Source: Streptomyces sp. NBC_00775 (GTDB lineage Bacteria; Actinomycetota; Actinomycetes; Streptomycetales; Streptomycetaceae). Taken from it: DNA of 64,000 nt. The translations under genes and the position numbers were made by a program. The notes under the pieces are model-generated. The model made no database searches. It was not told the origin of the DNA and worked only from the letters and a program-made list of their open reading frames with translations. The stretch is taken from the NCBI RefSeq assembly GCF_036347135.1, contig NZ_CP108938.1, positions 620,001 through 684,000 on the forward strand. The letters are read 5' to 3'. Of this stretch, positions 42,464 to 51,652 are shown one piece after another (position 1 is the stretch's first letter; every line of letters begins with the position of its first letter).

Positions 42464-44227
42464 ATGCGAGACCTGCACCGCATGACGACACCCGCCGAAA
42501 GCCCCCCGCCCGCCGACACCTCCGTGCCGCTCCTGCGCGCGGCCGTCCGCCACAGCGGCCTGCGCTGCCTGGCCCTCGGCGCGGCGGCCACGGCCGCGAC
42601 GGGAGCGAACCTGCTGCTGCCGGCCGCGCTGGGCCGCGCCCTCGACCTGCTGCTGACGGATCCCGGTGGGGCACGGGCCACGCGCTGGGTGCTGGGCTGC
42701 ACCGGTCTGGTGCTGCTGCTCGCCGTGCTCGACGCGTGCGAGACCGTTCTCGGCGCCACCACGGACGCCCGGACCACCGCGTGGCTGCGCGACCGGCTGG
42801 TGGGGCATGTGCTGGCCGTCGGGCCGCGGGCCGTTCGCCGGTTCGGGCCGGGCGAGCTCGTGGCCCGGCTGGTCGGCAACGCCGCGCAGGCCGGAACCGC
42901 GCCCGCCGGCGTCGCCGCGCTGCTCGCCGCGTTCGCCGCACCGGTCGGCGCGATGGTGGCGCTCTGGCTCGTCGATCCATGGCTGGCGGCCGTGTTCCTC
43001 GGCGGCGCGCCGCTGCTCACCCTGCTGCTGCGGGCCCTCGCCCGCGACTCGTCCCAGTGCGTGGCGCGGTACCAGGAGGTGCAGGGCCAGATCGCGAGCG
43101 GTCTGGCGGAGGCGATCGGCGGGTTCCGTACGATCGCGGCCGGCGGGACCGCCGACAGGGAGGCGGCGCGGATCCTGCGCCCGTTGCCCGAACTCTCCCG
43201 CGCGGGCCACCGGATGTGGCGGGTCCAGGGGCGTGCCGCCGCGCAGGCGGTCGCCGTGGCGCCGCTTCTGCAGATCGGGGTGCTGGCCGTGTCGGGCGTC
43301 CTGCTCGTCCACCACCGGCTGACCGTCGGCGAGTTGCTCGCGGCGTCCCGGTACGCGGTGCTCGCGACCGGCGTGGGTGTCCTGGTCGGCCGGCTGTCGG
43401 GGCTGGTCCGGGCGCGGGCGGCGGCCCGGCGGCTCGGTGAGGTGCTGGGCGAACCGCCGACCGCGTACGGAACACGCCGACTGCCGTACGGGCAGGGGCG
43501 GTTGGAGCTGCGTGGGGTGACCGTGCGGCGGGGTGGGCGCACCGTGCTCGACGGAGTCGACCTGGTCGTGCCGGGCGGCACCACGCTCGCCGTGGTCGGG
43601 CGCTCGGGGTCCGGGAAGTCGCTGCTCGCGGCGCTCGCGGGCCGCCTGGCGGACCCGGACGACGGCGATGTCCTGCTCGAAGGGACACCCCTGCGCGAGC
43701 TGGACCGGAGCGAGCTGCGCCGTGCGGTCGGGTACGCCTTCGAACGGCCCGCTCTGCTCGGCGACACCATCGAGGACACCATCGGCTTCGGTGTCGCCGC
43801 CCCGGACCCCGACCGCATCACGGAAGCCGCCCGCACGGCCCACGCCGACACCTTCGTCCGCCGGCTGCCCCGGGGATACGCCACCCCCGTCGCCGAGGCT
43901 CCCCTCTCCGGCGGTGAGGCCCAACGCCTCGGTCTCGCCCGGGCGTTCGCCCACGACGGCCGGCTGCTCATCCTCGACGACGCCCTGTCGAGCCTCGACA
44001 CGGTCACCGAACACCACATCAGCGAAGCGCTCTTCCGCAGCGCCACCAACAGCAGCCGGCTGATCGTCGCCCACCGGGTGTCCACGGCGGCGCGGGCGGA
44101 CGCGGTGGTATGGCTGGACGACGGGCGGGTGCGGGCGCGGGGCTCGCATGCCGAGCTGTGGCAACTGGCCGGCTACCGGGGCGTGTTCGGGGCGGGCGAC
44201 GCGCGCGGGCTCGGAGGCGGCTCATGA
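42464..44227 (+). CDS. ramA: ABC transporter RamA/AmfB-type, permease-ATPase
   Basis: A 587-residue half-transporter (581 if the ATG at 42482 is used). About six membrane helices span 30-310; the ATPase domain has Walker A GRSGSGKS (about 382-389), signature LSGGEAQR, Walker B LLILDDALSS and IVAHRVST. It pairs with the next gene as a heterodimer to export SapB. No ribosome binding site is strong for either start. The stop overlaps ramB by 4 bases (ATGA). Confidence 0.92.
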   Translation: MRDLHRMTTPAESPPPADTSVPLLRAAVRHSGLRCLALGAAATAATGANLLLPAALGRALDLLLTDPGGARATRWVLGCTGLVLLLAVLDACETVLGATTDARTTAWLRDRLVGHVLAVGPRAVRRFGPGELVARLVGNAAQAGTAPAGVAALLAAFAAPVGAMVALWLVDPWLAAVFLGGAPLLTLLLRALARDSSQCVARYQEVQGQIASGLAEAIGGFRTIAAGGTADREAARILRPLPELSRAGHRMWRVQGRAAAQAVAVAPLLQIGVLAVSGVLLVHHRLTVGELLAASRYAVLATGVGVLVGRLSGLVRARAAARRLGEVLGEPPTAYGTRRLPYGQGRLELRGVTVRRGGRTVLDGVDLVVPGGTTLAVVGRSGSGKSLLAALAGRLADPDDGDVLLEGTPLRELDRSELRRAVGYAFERPALLGDTIEDTIGFGVAAPDPDRITEAARTAHADTFVRRLPRGYATPVAEAPLSGGEAQRLGLARAFAHDGRLLILDDALSSLDTVTEHHISEALFRSATNSSRLIVAHRVSTAARADAVVWLDDGRVRARGSHAELWQLAGYRGVFGAGDARGLGGGS

Positions 44228-46188
44228 CGGTGTACCGGCAAGGGCTGCGGTTCCTGCGCGACCGGTGGCGCGTGGTCGTACGACTGATCGCCTGGTCGGT
44301 GCTGGAGACGGGGCAGACCTTCCTCATGGGGTACGCCCTGGCGCGGGCCCTGGACGACGGGTTCCTGGCCGGGCGGACGGGCGCCGGGCTCGGCTGGCTG
44401 GGTACGGGCGCGCTCGCGGTGTGCGTCGGGGCGTTCGGGACGGGGCGGGTGTACGGGGCCGTCGCCGCGCTCGTGGAGCCGTTGCGGGACGCTCTGGTGC
44501 AGCGCGTGGTCGCCCGCGGGGTGCGGGAGGGGGACAGCGCCGCGTTGTCCGGGCTCACCCAGCAGGTGGAGATCGCCCGGGACACCTTCGCCGGCGTGGT
44601 GATGGTGTCGCGCTCGTTCCTGTTCACCGCCGCGGGCGCCCTGATCGGGTTGTTCTCGCTCGACCCGCTGCTCCTGGTCGTGGTCGCGCCGCCGCTCGCG
44701 GCCGGGGTGGCCCTCTTCGCCGCGACACTGCGGCCGCTGGCCCGCAGACAGGAGGTGTTCCTCGTCGCGGACGAGGCCCTCGCGGACCGACTGGGCACCG
44801 TCTGCCCGGGGTTGCGGGACATCACGGCGGGGGGCGCGGAACCGCGGGTCGCCGCCGCCGCGGGCGTGCGCATCGATGCCGAGCTGGGCGCGGCGCGGTC
44901 CCTGGCCCGCTGGGGGATTCTGCGGGTGGCGTCCCTCGCCGTCGGCGGGCAGCTCCCCCTCGTCCTCCTGCTCGCCACGGCTCCCTGGCTCCTGGACCAC
45001 GGCGTGAGCGCGGGAGCGCTGGTCGGCGCCCTCGCCTACGTCACCCAGTCCCTCCTCCCGGCCCTCCAGAACCTGGTCCACGGCCTGGGCACCAGCGGCT
45101 CCCGCCTCGCGGTGGTGCTGCGCCGACTCGCTCCGGATCCGGCGGACCCCGCCGACGCGCAGGACCCGAAGACGACGCCGCGCCTCGCGGCCGTCCCGCG
45201 CCCGATCTCCCCGGCCCCTCTCGGGGAGAAAATGGACCCCGCCGCCGTACAGCGGCCGGAGGCGCCGCCGGCCGCCCCTGCACCCGAAGCCGCCGCCTCC
45301 CCGCCGCCCGGCGCGCGCCCCGCCCTGTCCCTCAGCGCCGTCACCTTCGCCTACGGCCCCGCCAGTGCCCCGGTCATCGACAACCTGGACCTCCTGCTCC
45401 CCCAAGGCACCCACCTGGCCGTCGTCGGTCCGAGCGGGATCGGCAAGTCGACGCTCGCGGGACTCGTCGCGGGGCTCCTGGAGCCGGGGCACGGCACGAT
45501 CCGGGTGTGCGGACACCAGGTGCCCGGGAGCGGGGCCGCCGCGCACCGGGTCCTCATCCCGCAGGAGGCGTACGTCTTCACGGGGACGCTCGCCGAGAAC
45601 CTGGGCCAGTCGCGGCCGGATCCCGTGCCGGAGGCGGAGCTGCTGGCGGCGACGGAGGCGGTCGGGCTCGCCGGGCTGATGGGGAGGCTCGGCGGTCCGA
45701 CGGCCGAGGTGGATCCGGGGGCGTTGTCCGCCGGTGAGCGCCAACTGATCGCGCTGACCAGGGCGTATCTCTCGTATGCGCCGCTCGTGCTGCTCGACGA
45801 GGCGACCTGTCACCTGGATCCCGCGGCGGAGGCACGCGCGGAGCGCGCCTTCGCCGCGCGCCCCGGCGGCACGCTGGTCGTCGTCGCCCATCGGATCAGC
45901 TCGGCACGGCGTGCCGCGAAGGTGCTGGTGATGGACGGACAGCGTGTCGACCTCGGGGATCACGAGGCCTTGCTGGAGCGGTCCTCGCTCTACCGGGACC
46001 TGGTCGGCACCTGGTCGCGGGCGGGCTCAGAGCCACCCCTCCCCCTGCGAGATCCGGATGGCGTCGATGCGGTTGCGGGCACCGGTCTTCCGCGTGATGG
46101 CCGCCATGTAGTTGCGCACGGTCCCGTGGGACAGATGGAGACTGCCGGCGATCTCCGCGACGGAGGCGCCCTCGGCGGCGAGGGTTAA
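44224..46188 (+). CDS. ramB: ABC transporter RamB-type, permease-ATPase with antisense-overlapping C-terminus
   Basis: A 654-residue partner of RamA. Membrane helices span about 20-310, followed by a Pro/Ala-rich linker (about 310-360) and an ATPase with Walker A GPSGIGKS and signature LSAGERQ (degenerate, as in many heterodimers), with LVLLDEATCH. The natural domain end, LYRDLVGTWSR, is reached near residue 600. The frame then continues about 53 codons through the 3' end of the convergent ramR gene and stops at a TAA (46186-46188) that is the reverse complement of the ramR TTA codon. The extra tail has no family resemblance. Confidence 0.9.
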   Translation: MTVYRQGLRFLRDRWRVVVRLIAWSVLETGQTFLMGYALARALDDGFLAGRTGAGLGWLGTGALAVCVGAFGTGRVYGAVAALVEPLRDALVQRVVARGVREGDSAALSGLTQQVEIARDTFAGVVMVSRSFLFTAAGALIGLFSLDPLLLVVVAPPLAAGVALFAATLRPLARRQEVFLVADEALADRLGTVCPGLRDITAGGAEPRVAAAAGVRIDAELGAARSLARWGILRVASLAVGGQLPLVLLLATAPWLLDHGVSAGALVGALAYVTQSLLPALQNLVHGLGTSGSRLAVVLRRLAPDPADPADAQDPKTTPRLAAVPRPISPAPLGEKMDPAAVQRPEAPPAAPAPEAAASPPPGARPALSLSAVTFAYGPASAPVIDNLDLLLPQGTHLAVVGPSGIGKSTLAGLVAGLLEPGHGTIRVCGHQVPGSGAAAHRVLIPQEAYVFTGTLAENLGQSRPDPVPEAELLAATEAVGLAGLMGRLGGPTAEVDPGALSAGERQLIALTRAYLSYAPLVLLDEATCHLDPAAEARAERAFAARPGGTLVVVAHRISSARRAAKVLVMDGQRVDLGDHEALLERSSLYRDLVGTWSRAGSEPPLPLRDPDGVDAVAGTGLPRDGRHVVAHGPVGQMETAGDLRDGGALGGEG

Positions 46189-46635
46189 CACGCTCAGCTC
46201 GCGCCGGGTCAGCGGCATCTCGGCGGCCTTGAGGAAACCGAAGCCGAGCGAGTCGTCGACGAAACGTTCCCCCTCGGCGACCCGGCGGATCCCGAACACC
46301 AGCCGCTCCGGCGAGCCCTCCTTGTCGACGTAGCCGAGCGCGCCGGCTTCCGCGGCCCGCCTCAGCAATCCGGGCCTGTTCGCACTGGCAAGCACGAGAA
46401 GCCGTGGCGGCCGGGGGCCGGCGCCGCGGCCGCACAGGTCGGCGAGCGGCGGAATGCCGTAGGAGTCGGTGCACTCCAGGTCCGCCGCGCACACGTCCGG
46501 CCGTAACGACCGGACGCGGCCCGGTGCGCTGCGCCACGGGGTGTCGTACACCCCGAGGTCCGGCTCGCGGCGCAGCCACTCCGCCAGCACCAGTCGCACC
46601 AGGCACGCGTCGTGCACGAGTAGTACACGGATCAC
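46027..46635 (-). CDS. ramR: response regulator RamR/AmfR, activator of the ram operon, with TTA codon
   Basis: A 202-residue NarL/LuxR-type regulator. The receiver-like N-terminus (1-120) opens with VIRVLLVHDACLVR and keeps an Asp in VCAADLEC and a Lys in GYVDKE. The LuxR helix-turn-helix (about 135-195) has LTRRELSVLTLAAEG and VAEIAGSLHLSHGTVRNYM. GTG 46635 has GGAGGA six bases upstream and gives the length expected for RamR. One leucine codon (46186-46188) is TTA, so production should depend on the bldA tRNA, fitting control of SapB at the switch to aerial growth. Confidence 0.95.
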   Translation of the reverse strand: MIRVLLVHDACLVRLVLAEWLRREPDLGVYDTPWRSAPGRVRSLRPDVCAADLECTDSYGIPPLADLCGRGAGPRPPRLLVLASANRPGLLRRAAEAGALGYVDKEGSPERLVFGIRRVAEGERFVDDSLGFGFLKAAEMPLTRRELSVLTLAAEGASVAEIAGSLHLSHGTVRNYMAAITRKTGARNRIDAIRISQGEGWL

Positions 46636-46934
46636 GTCGGCTCCTCCAGGTCCCCGTTCGGCGGCGCCCTCGTCCTGAGCGCGTGCCCATTGTTGGCGCC
46701 TGCGACCGTTCATGGGCGCGAAGAACCGGCCAACAGGGTGCGCGGGGGCGCACGGGGAGCGCCTGTGCGCCGCGTCGCGCTTCGACCCTAGGGGCATGCC
46801 TGCACGCCACCGGGGTAGAAGCGGCACCCCCACCGGAACGGCCTTCCCGCACCGCTCGCCGTGCGGGAAGAGCCGCCAAGAGGGAGCCTTGATCCCTGGA
46901 AGCTGTCGCACGGCCCTGCGAGGAGGTGGTCGGC
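46636..46934. other. divergent regulatory region between ramR and a SpoIIE-type phosphatase
   Basis: A 299-base gap. It holds the ribosome binding sites of both genes (GGAGGA for ramR, AGGAGG for the phosphatase) and an ACCCTAGGGG element near 46785-46795. I see no gene in it; it should carry the ramR promoter. Confidence 0.55.
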
Positions 46935-49085
46935 GTGTCCGGCTGGCAGGGGTCCGAGCAGGCGCCGGCGGCCACCGCGGTGCCGGTCGGACGGCCGCTG
47001 CTGTCGCTGTCGCTCGCCGCGATGCTGGACGACGTGCATGCCCACTCCGGCGCGGTGTATCTGCTGGCGCCCCGCGAGCCGGTGCTGGAGATGGCGGTGA
47101 TGGCGGGGCTGCCCAGGGCCTTCGCCGCGCCCTGGGAGCGGGTGGGGCTGAGCGCGCCCATCCCGGTCGCCGAGGCGGTACGGGAGCGCCGGCTGGTCTG
47201 GGTCAGCGGCGAGGAGGAGATGGCCCTGCGCTATCCGCGGATCGCCGTGGTGCTCCCCTATTCCTTCGCACTGGCCGCGCTCCCCGTGGCGACCGCGCAC
47301 AAGGCGTACGGCGCCGTCTATGTCACCTGGCCCGGTTCGCATCCGCCGGAGCTGTCCGACCGGGAACGCGACCACCTCACCGCCGCCTGCGAGCGGCTCG
47401 CGCTGCGCCTGGAGCGGGCCGCCGAGGAGCGGCGTCCGGTCCACCCCGAGCCGGACCTGCTGGCACCGTCCGCCGCGGCGACGACCATGACCGGCGCGCT
47501 CGGCACGATGGAGGCCTCGCGGATGGTGTCCCGGCTGCCCTACGGACTGTGCGCGCTGGATCTGCACGGCCGGGTCAGCTATGCCAACCCGGCGACGGCC
47601 GAGCTGCTCGGCATCCCGGTCAGCGGGCTGCTGGGCGCCCAGCTGTGGGCGTCCGTGCCCTGGCTCAACGACCCCGTCTACGAAGACCGCTACCGTGCCG
47701 CGCTGCTGAGCCAGCACGTCACGTCGTTCGTGGCGCTGCGGCCGCCCGGTGACTGGCTGTCGTTTCGCATGTATCCCAGTACGAACGGGCTGAGTGTGCG
47801 CATCTCACGGGCCCGGGCGGTGGCCGAGATGACCCGTGCCGGACCACAGCAGGGCGACGGCACCCGGAGCCTGGTGACCATCTCCCATGTGCTGAGTCTG
47901 GCGAGCGCCCTCACGGAGGCGGCGGGCGTGCAGGACGTGGTGCAGCTGGTCGCGGACGAGATCGCGCCCGCTGTCGGCAGCCAGGCCCTGGTCGTCCTCG
48001 GCACGCGGGCCGGGCGCCTGCATGTGCTCGGGCATCGGGGGTATCGGGACGCGCAGGTCGTGGAGCGCTTCGACGGGCTGCCGCTCAGCGAACAGACCCC
48101 GGGGACCCATGCGCTGACCTCCGGGGTTCCCGCCTTCTTCGACTCGCGTGAGCAGTTGGAGCGCCTCTACCCGTCGCGGGACGCGACACCGGACGGCATG
48201 GCCGCGTGGGCGTATCTGCCGCTCATCGCGTCCGGGCGTCCGGTGGGCACCTGTGTCCTCGCGTACGAGCAGCCGCGTCCCTTCCCGGCGGACGAGCGTG
48301 CCGTACTGACGAGTCTGAGCGGTCTGATCGCGCAGGCGCTGGAGCGTGCTCTCCTCTATGACGCCAAGTTCCAGCTGGCGCACGGTCTGCAGGCCGCGCT
48401 GCTGCCCCACTCGCTGCCGCCGCTGCCCTTGATCGAGGCCGCCGCACGCTATCTGCCGGCCACTCAGGGCATGGACATCGGCGGGGACTTCTACGACCTG
48501 GTGCCCTCGCACGGCCTGGCTTCGGCGGTGATCGGCGATGTGCAGGGGCACAACGTGACGGCGGCGGGGCTGATGGGGCAGCTCCGCACCGCCGTGCGGG
48601 CGTACACGACGGTCGGGCAGACGCCGGAGGAGGTCATGCGGAGCACCAACCGGCTGCTGATCGACCTGGGCACCGACCTCTTCGCGAGCTGTCTGTACAT
48701 GCGCCTCGACCCGGCACGGGAGGTGGCCGTGATGGCGCGCGCGGGCCACCCGCCGCCCCTGCTGCTGCGGCCGGACGGCAAGGTCCGGGTGCTCGACCTG
48801 GCCGGTGGGCCACTGCTCGGGATCGACGCGTCGGCCACGTATCCGACGACCGAGGTGCCGTTCGCCCCCGGGTCCATGCTCGCCCTCTACACCGACGGTC
48901 TGATCGAGTCCCCCGGTGTCGACATCGAGGACGCCTTGGCCGACCTCGGCCGACGGCTCGCCGAGAGCGGCGACCAGCCCCTGGACGCGCTCGCCGACAG
49001 CCTCGTGAAGGGCGGCGAGAAGGCGACGCGGGAGCGGCTCGACGATGTCGCACTGCTCCTGCTGCGGGCGCGGGCTCAGGACTGA
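46935..49085 (+). CDS. SpoIIE-type PP2C phosphatase with GAF-PAS-GAF sensors
   Basis: A 716-residue phosphatase. A GAF domain spans about 10-150, PAS about 180-290 (LPYGLCALDLHGRVSYANPA), a second GAF about 310-470 and the SpoIIE catalytic domain about 495-712 (GGDFYDLVPS, VIGDVQGHNVTAAGLMGQLR, DDVALLLLRA). Unlike the homologue on the other side of the ram cluster it has no HATPase domain. The second GTG (46935) is chosen for its AGGAGG 7-8 bases upstream. It is divergent from ramR. A role in anti-sigma partner switching is likely from the family; the partner is unknown. Confidence 0.9.
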   Translation: MSGWQGSEQAPAATAVPVGRPLLSLSLAAMLDDVHAHSGAVYLLAPREPVLEMAVMAGLPRAFAAPWERVGLSAPIPVAEAVRERRLVWVSGEEEMALRYPRIAVVLPYSFALAALPVATAHKAYGAVYVTWPGSHPPELSDRERDHLTAACERLALRLERAAEERRPVHPEPDLLAPSAAATTMTGALGTMEASRMVSRLPYGLCALDLHGRVSYANPATAELLGIPVSGLLGAQLWASVPWLNDPVYEDRYRAALLSQHVTSFVALRPPGDWLSFRMYPSTNGLSVRISRARAVAEMTRAGPQQGDGTRSLVTISHVLSLASALTEAAGVQDVVQLVADEIAPAVGSQALVVLGTRAGRLHVLGHRGYRDAQVVERFDGLPLSEQTPGTHALTSGVPAFFDSREQLERLYPSRDATPDGMAAWAYLPLIASGRPVGTCVLAYEQPRPFPADERAVLTSLSGLIAQALERALLYDAKFQLAHGLQAALLPHSLPPLPLIEAAARYLPATQGMDIGGDFYDLVPSHGLASAVIGDVQGHNVTAAGLMGQLRTAVRAYTTVGQTPEEVMRSTNRLLIDLGTDLFASCLYMRLDPAREVAVMARAGHPPPLLLRPDGKVRVLDLAGGPLLGIDASATYPTTEVPFAPGSMLALYTDGLIESPGVDIEDALADLGRRLAESGDQPLDALADSLVKGGEKATRERLDDVALLLLRARAQD

Positions 49086-49159
49086 GCCCGGGCGCGTGGC
49101 CACGAGGACCCTGTCCGCGCAGCCGGCCGGTGGAGCCGGCCCCGTGTACGCCGGGTGAT

Positions 49160-49183
49160 CCGGCCCTCCCGCCGGAGGGCCGG
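49160..49183. terminator. hairpin terminator between convergent genes
   Basis: CCGGCCCTCC and GGAGGGCCGG form a perfect 10-bp stem with a CGCC loop, between the SpoIIE-type phosphatase and the convergent S1 protease gene. It can serve both directions. Confidence 0.75.
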
Positions 49184-49247
49184 ACCCTTCCACGTCCGGC
49201 CGGGACGGCTGTTCCGCGGCCGGGTCAGTGGCTCTTCGTCACCGGCG

Positions 49248-50582
49248 TCAGGGGTTGGAGGACACCAGGCCCGAGCCGTCGTCCATGCCGGTGGCGGACT
49301 GGTCGCCCGTCTGGTCGGCCCCGCCTGTCTGGTCACCGGCGCCCGCCGCGTCACTGGCACTGGCGCTCGGGTCCACCGCTCCACCGGCGTCACCGGCGCC
49401 CGCCGCGTCACCGGCGCCCGCCGCGTCGCCGGCACTCGCGCTCGGGTCGACCGCGCCACCGGCGCCGGCGTCGCCCGCGCCGAGCGTCGCGCCGACCGCC
49501 TGCAGCGCGGTCGTGACGGGCTGGAAGAACGTCTCGCCGCCGACGGTGCAGTCGCCGCTGCCGCCGGAGGTCAGGCCGATCGCGCTGCCGTCCTGGGTGA
49601 ACAAGGAGCCGCCGCTGTCGCCCGGTTCGGCGCAGACGTCGGTCTGGATGAGGCCGGTGACCGTGCCTTCCGGGTAGTTCACGGTGGCGTCGAGGCCGGT
49701 GACGTTGCCGTCGTTCAGACCGGTGGTGCTGCCCATACGGAAGACCTGCTGGCCCACGGCGGCGTCGGCGGCCTGGTTGATCGTGACGGTCTGGCCGTTG
49801 CCGACGTTGACCACGCTGTTCGTCTGCGTGTTCGGGTCGTCGTACTTGACGAGGGCGAAGTCGCCGTTGCCGGGGAAGGTGGCCTGGTCGACGGTGGCGA
49901 TCGGGGCGCCGTCCTGCGCGTCCGACCACTGGGCCGCCGCGACACCGCAGTGGCCCGCGGTGAGGAACGCGGGGCTGCCGTCGCCGGCGGTGACGTTGAA
50001 GCCGAGGGAGCAGCGGGCGCCGCCGCCGAAGATGGCGTCGCCGCCGTCGACGAACGTCTTGAAGGTGCCCGCGGACTTCTTGAGGGTCGCCACGTCCGAG
50101 CCGAGGCTCTTGACGGTCGACTCCACCGTGTCCCACTTGGTGCCCGTGACGGTGGAGTCGGCGGTCACGCGGATCTCGTTGGTCTTCGGGTCGACGGACC
50201 ATGCCGTGCCCGGGACCGTCGCGTCCGTCTTCAGCGTCTTGGCGGCGGCCTGGAGCGTGGAGGTGCTGTTCTGCACCTCGTTCGCGACGGCGCCGGCCTT
50301 CTCGATCTGGTTGACGACGTTGCTGTTGTCGCCGACGACGTTGATGACGAGCTGCTGCTTCGACGCGTCGTAGTACGAACCGGCGAAGGCGTCACCCAAC
50401 TGGGAGGCGAGCTGCGAGGCGACGTCAGCGACATCGGTCGCCTTGAACGTCTTCGGGGTGGCGTCCTCCGAGTTCGTCTGGGACGCGTTGGCATTGGGCA
50501 GCAGAAGTGCCGCCGCTCCGAGCGCCGCCACGCTTCCTGCCGCGAGGGCGGCCTTGCGCTTGGGTATCCGCTTGTGACTCAA
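49248..50582 (-). CDS. secreted S1-family serine protease (streptogrisin/alpha-lytic type) with low-complexity tail
   Basis: A 444-residue preproprotease: signal peptide 1-33, a long propeptide to about 181, the chymotrypsin-fold catalytic domain to about 365, then an 80-residue tail. The triad is H211 (TAGHCG), D241 (GDFALV) and S323 (GDSGGS); four Cys form the two usual disulfides. The tail is made of repeating AGAGDA and VDPSAS blocks followed by DQTGGADQTGDQ, with no binding-domain features. The start is TTG 50582, supported by AGGAGG seven bases upstream; no ATG or GTG fits. Confidence 0.9.
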   Translation of the reverse strand: MSHKRIPKRKAALAAGSVAALGAAALLLPNANASQTNSEDATPKTFKATDVADVASQLASQLGDAFAGSYYDASKQQLVINVVGDNSNVVNQIEKAGAVANEVQNSTSTLQAAAKTLKTDATVPGTAWSVDPKTNEIRVTADSTVTGTKWDTVESTVKSLGSDVATLKKSAGTFKTFVDGGDAIFGGGARCSLGFNVTAGDGSPAFLTAGHCGVAAAQWSDAQDGAPIATVDQATFPGNGDFALVKYDDPNTQTNSVVNVGNGQTVTINQAADAAVGQQVFRMGSTTGLNDGNVTGLDATVNYPEGTVTGLIQTDVCAEPGDSGGSLFTQDGSAIGLTSGGSGDCTVGGETFFQPVTTALQAVGATLGAGDAGAGGAVDPSASAGDAAGAGDAAGAGDAGGAVDPSASASDAAGAGDQTGGADQTGDQSATGMDDGSGLVSSNP

Positions 50583-50769
50583 CTTCTGACCTCCTGGGGA
50601 CGGGGTCGATGCCGCCGTCCGGCAGCTGACTTGGGGGGCGCCTGGATGCTTGTTGGTACGCGTGAGCCACGTGGGTTGTTCAACTCCCTTTAAGAAAGGC
50701 AGGAGTTACGCAGGCCAAAGGCGTGGATTACGAGGCAATCGGGCCCTTGGGCCAAGCAGACGGGGAACA

Positions 50770-51192
50770 ATGCCCCGTATGACACTGAACCTCACCGAAG
50801 CCGACAAGATCCTCGCCGACCACTTCGCCCCCTGGGTGCTCGACCTGGGTCTGTCCGTGGAGGAGTTGGGCGAGGACCGCGCGGTCCTGCGACTGCCCTG
50901 GTCGACGCGGCTCTCCCGGGAGGGCGGCTCCCTGTCGGGCCAGGCCCTGATGGCCGCCGCGGACACGGCGACCGTGATCGCGGTGTCGGCGGCGCGCGGC
51001 GCCTTCGTGCCCATGACCACGGTTCAGCAGTCCACCAGCTTTCAGCGGGCGGTGACGGACGCGGACGTGCTGATCGAGGCGGTCCTCACCAAGTTGGGCC
51101 GCCGTATGGCTTTCGCGGACATCACGATGACCGCGGAGGGGGCGGACGGGATCGCGGCGCGGGCGAGCACGGTGTACGCACTCCTGGACTGA
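50770..51192 (+). CDS. PaaI/hotdog-fold thioesterase
   Basis: A 140-residue hotdog protein (137 if the ATG at 50779 is used). It shows the substrate-binding helix SLSGQALMAAADTATVIAV and the strand VPMTTVQQSTSFQRAVTDADVLIEA that marks the PaaI/4-hydroxybenzoyl-CoA thioesterase group. It would hydrolyse an aryl- or acyl-CoA thioester in the cytosol. It is divergent from the S1 protease gene with a gap of 187 bases, and stands alone. Confidence 0.85.
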   Translation: MPRMTLNLTEADKILADHFAPWVLDLGLSVEELGEDRAVLRLPWSTRLSREGGSLSGQALMAAADTATVIAVSAARGAFVPMTTVQQSTSFQRAVTDADVLIEAVLTKLGRRMAFADITMTAEGADGIAARASTVYALLD

Positions 51193-51652
51193 GCGGCACA
51201 GACCGCTACTGATCGGTAACGGTCCGTCTTCGACCGAGAACGGAATCCCGGCTTCAGCGAATCTGCACATCGAATACTCAACCAAGTCACCGTGTGCGAG
51301 GGATCTGCACAGTCGCGCGCCCCCCTCCGCGCCATTGGGACGGGACTGTCCCATTCGATCCCCGGGCGGCAAGAGCCCGCACGAAACGACGCCGTGCAGC
51401 ATGTGAAGAACTCGCCGTCGAGACGTGTGCACGTCATCACGGTTGACCGGCCGGAGCACTCAAGTGCCCAGGTGAGAGCCCTGGTTGATTGGATGCACGC
51501 CGTCCGGGCGTGCTTTGATCCGTTGCACCGCGGGGGTCGCACCAAGGCTCCCCGAAACGGGTGCCGCGCGCTCGCGGTGGCGGCCGTCATCTGTCCCCAG
51601 AGGGGGGCCGCTCTCCCCCTTATGAATTTCTTTTAGGAAGGGAAGTTCCATC
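51193..51652. other. 460-base intergenic region before the GG-leader peptide gene
   Basis: No gene is supported here. It contains TGGGAC-N6-GTCCCA (51336-51353), a GCACGCC-N5-GGCGTGC hairpin followed by TTTGATC (51495-51519), and a locally AT-rich stretch ending in GGAAGGGAAG, the ribosome binding site of the peptide gene. It is unusually long for this gene-dense window and probably holds the promoter and control sites of the peptide export cluster. Confidence 0.5.
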
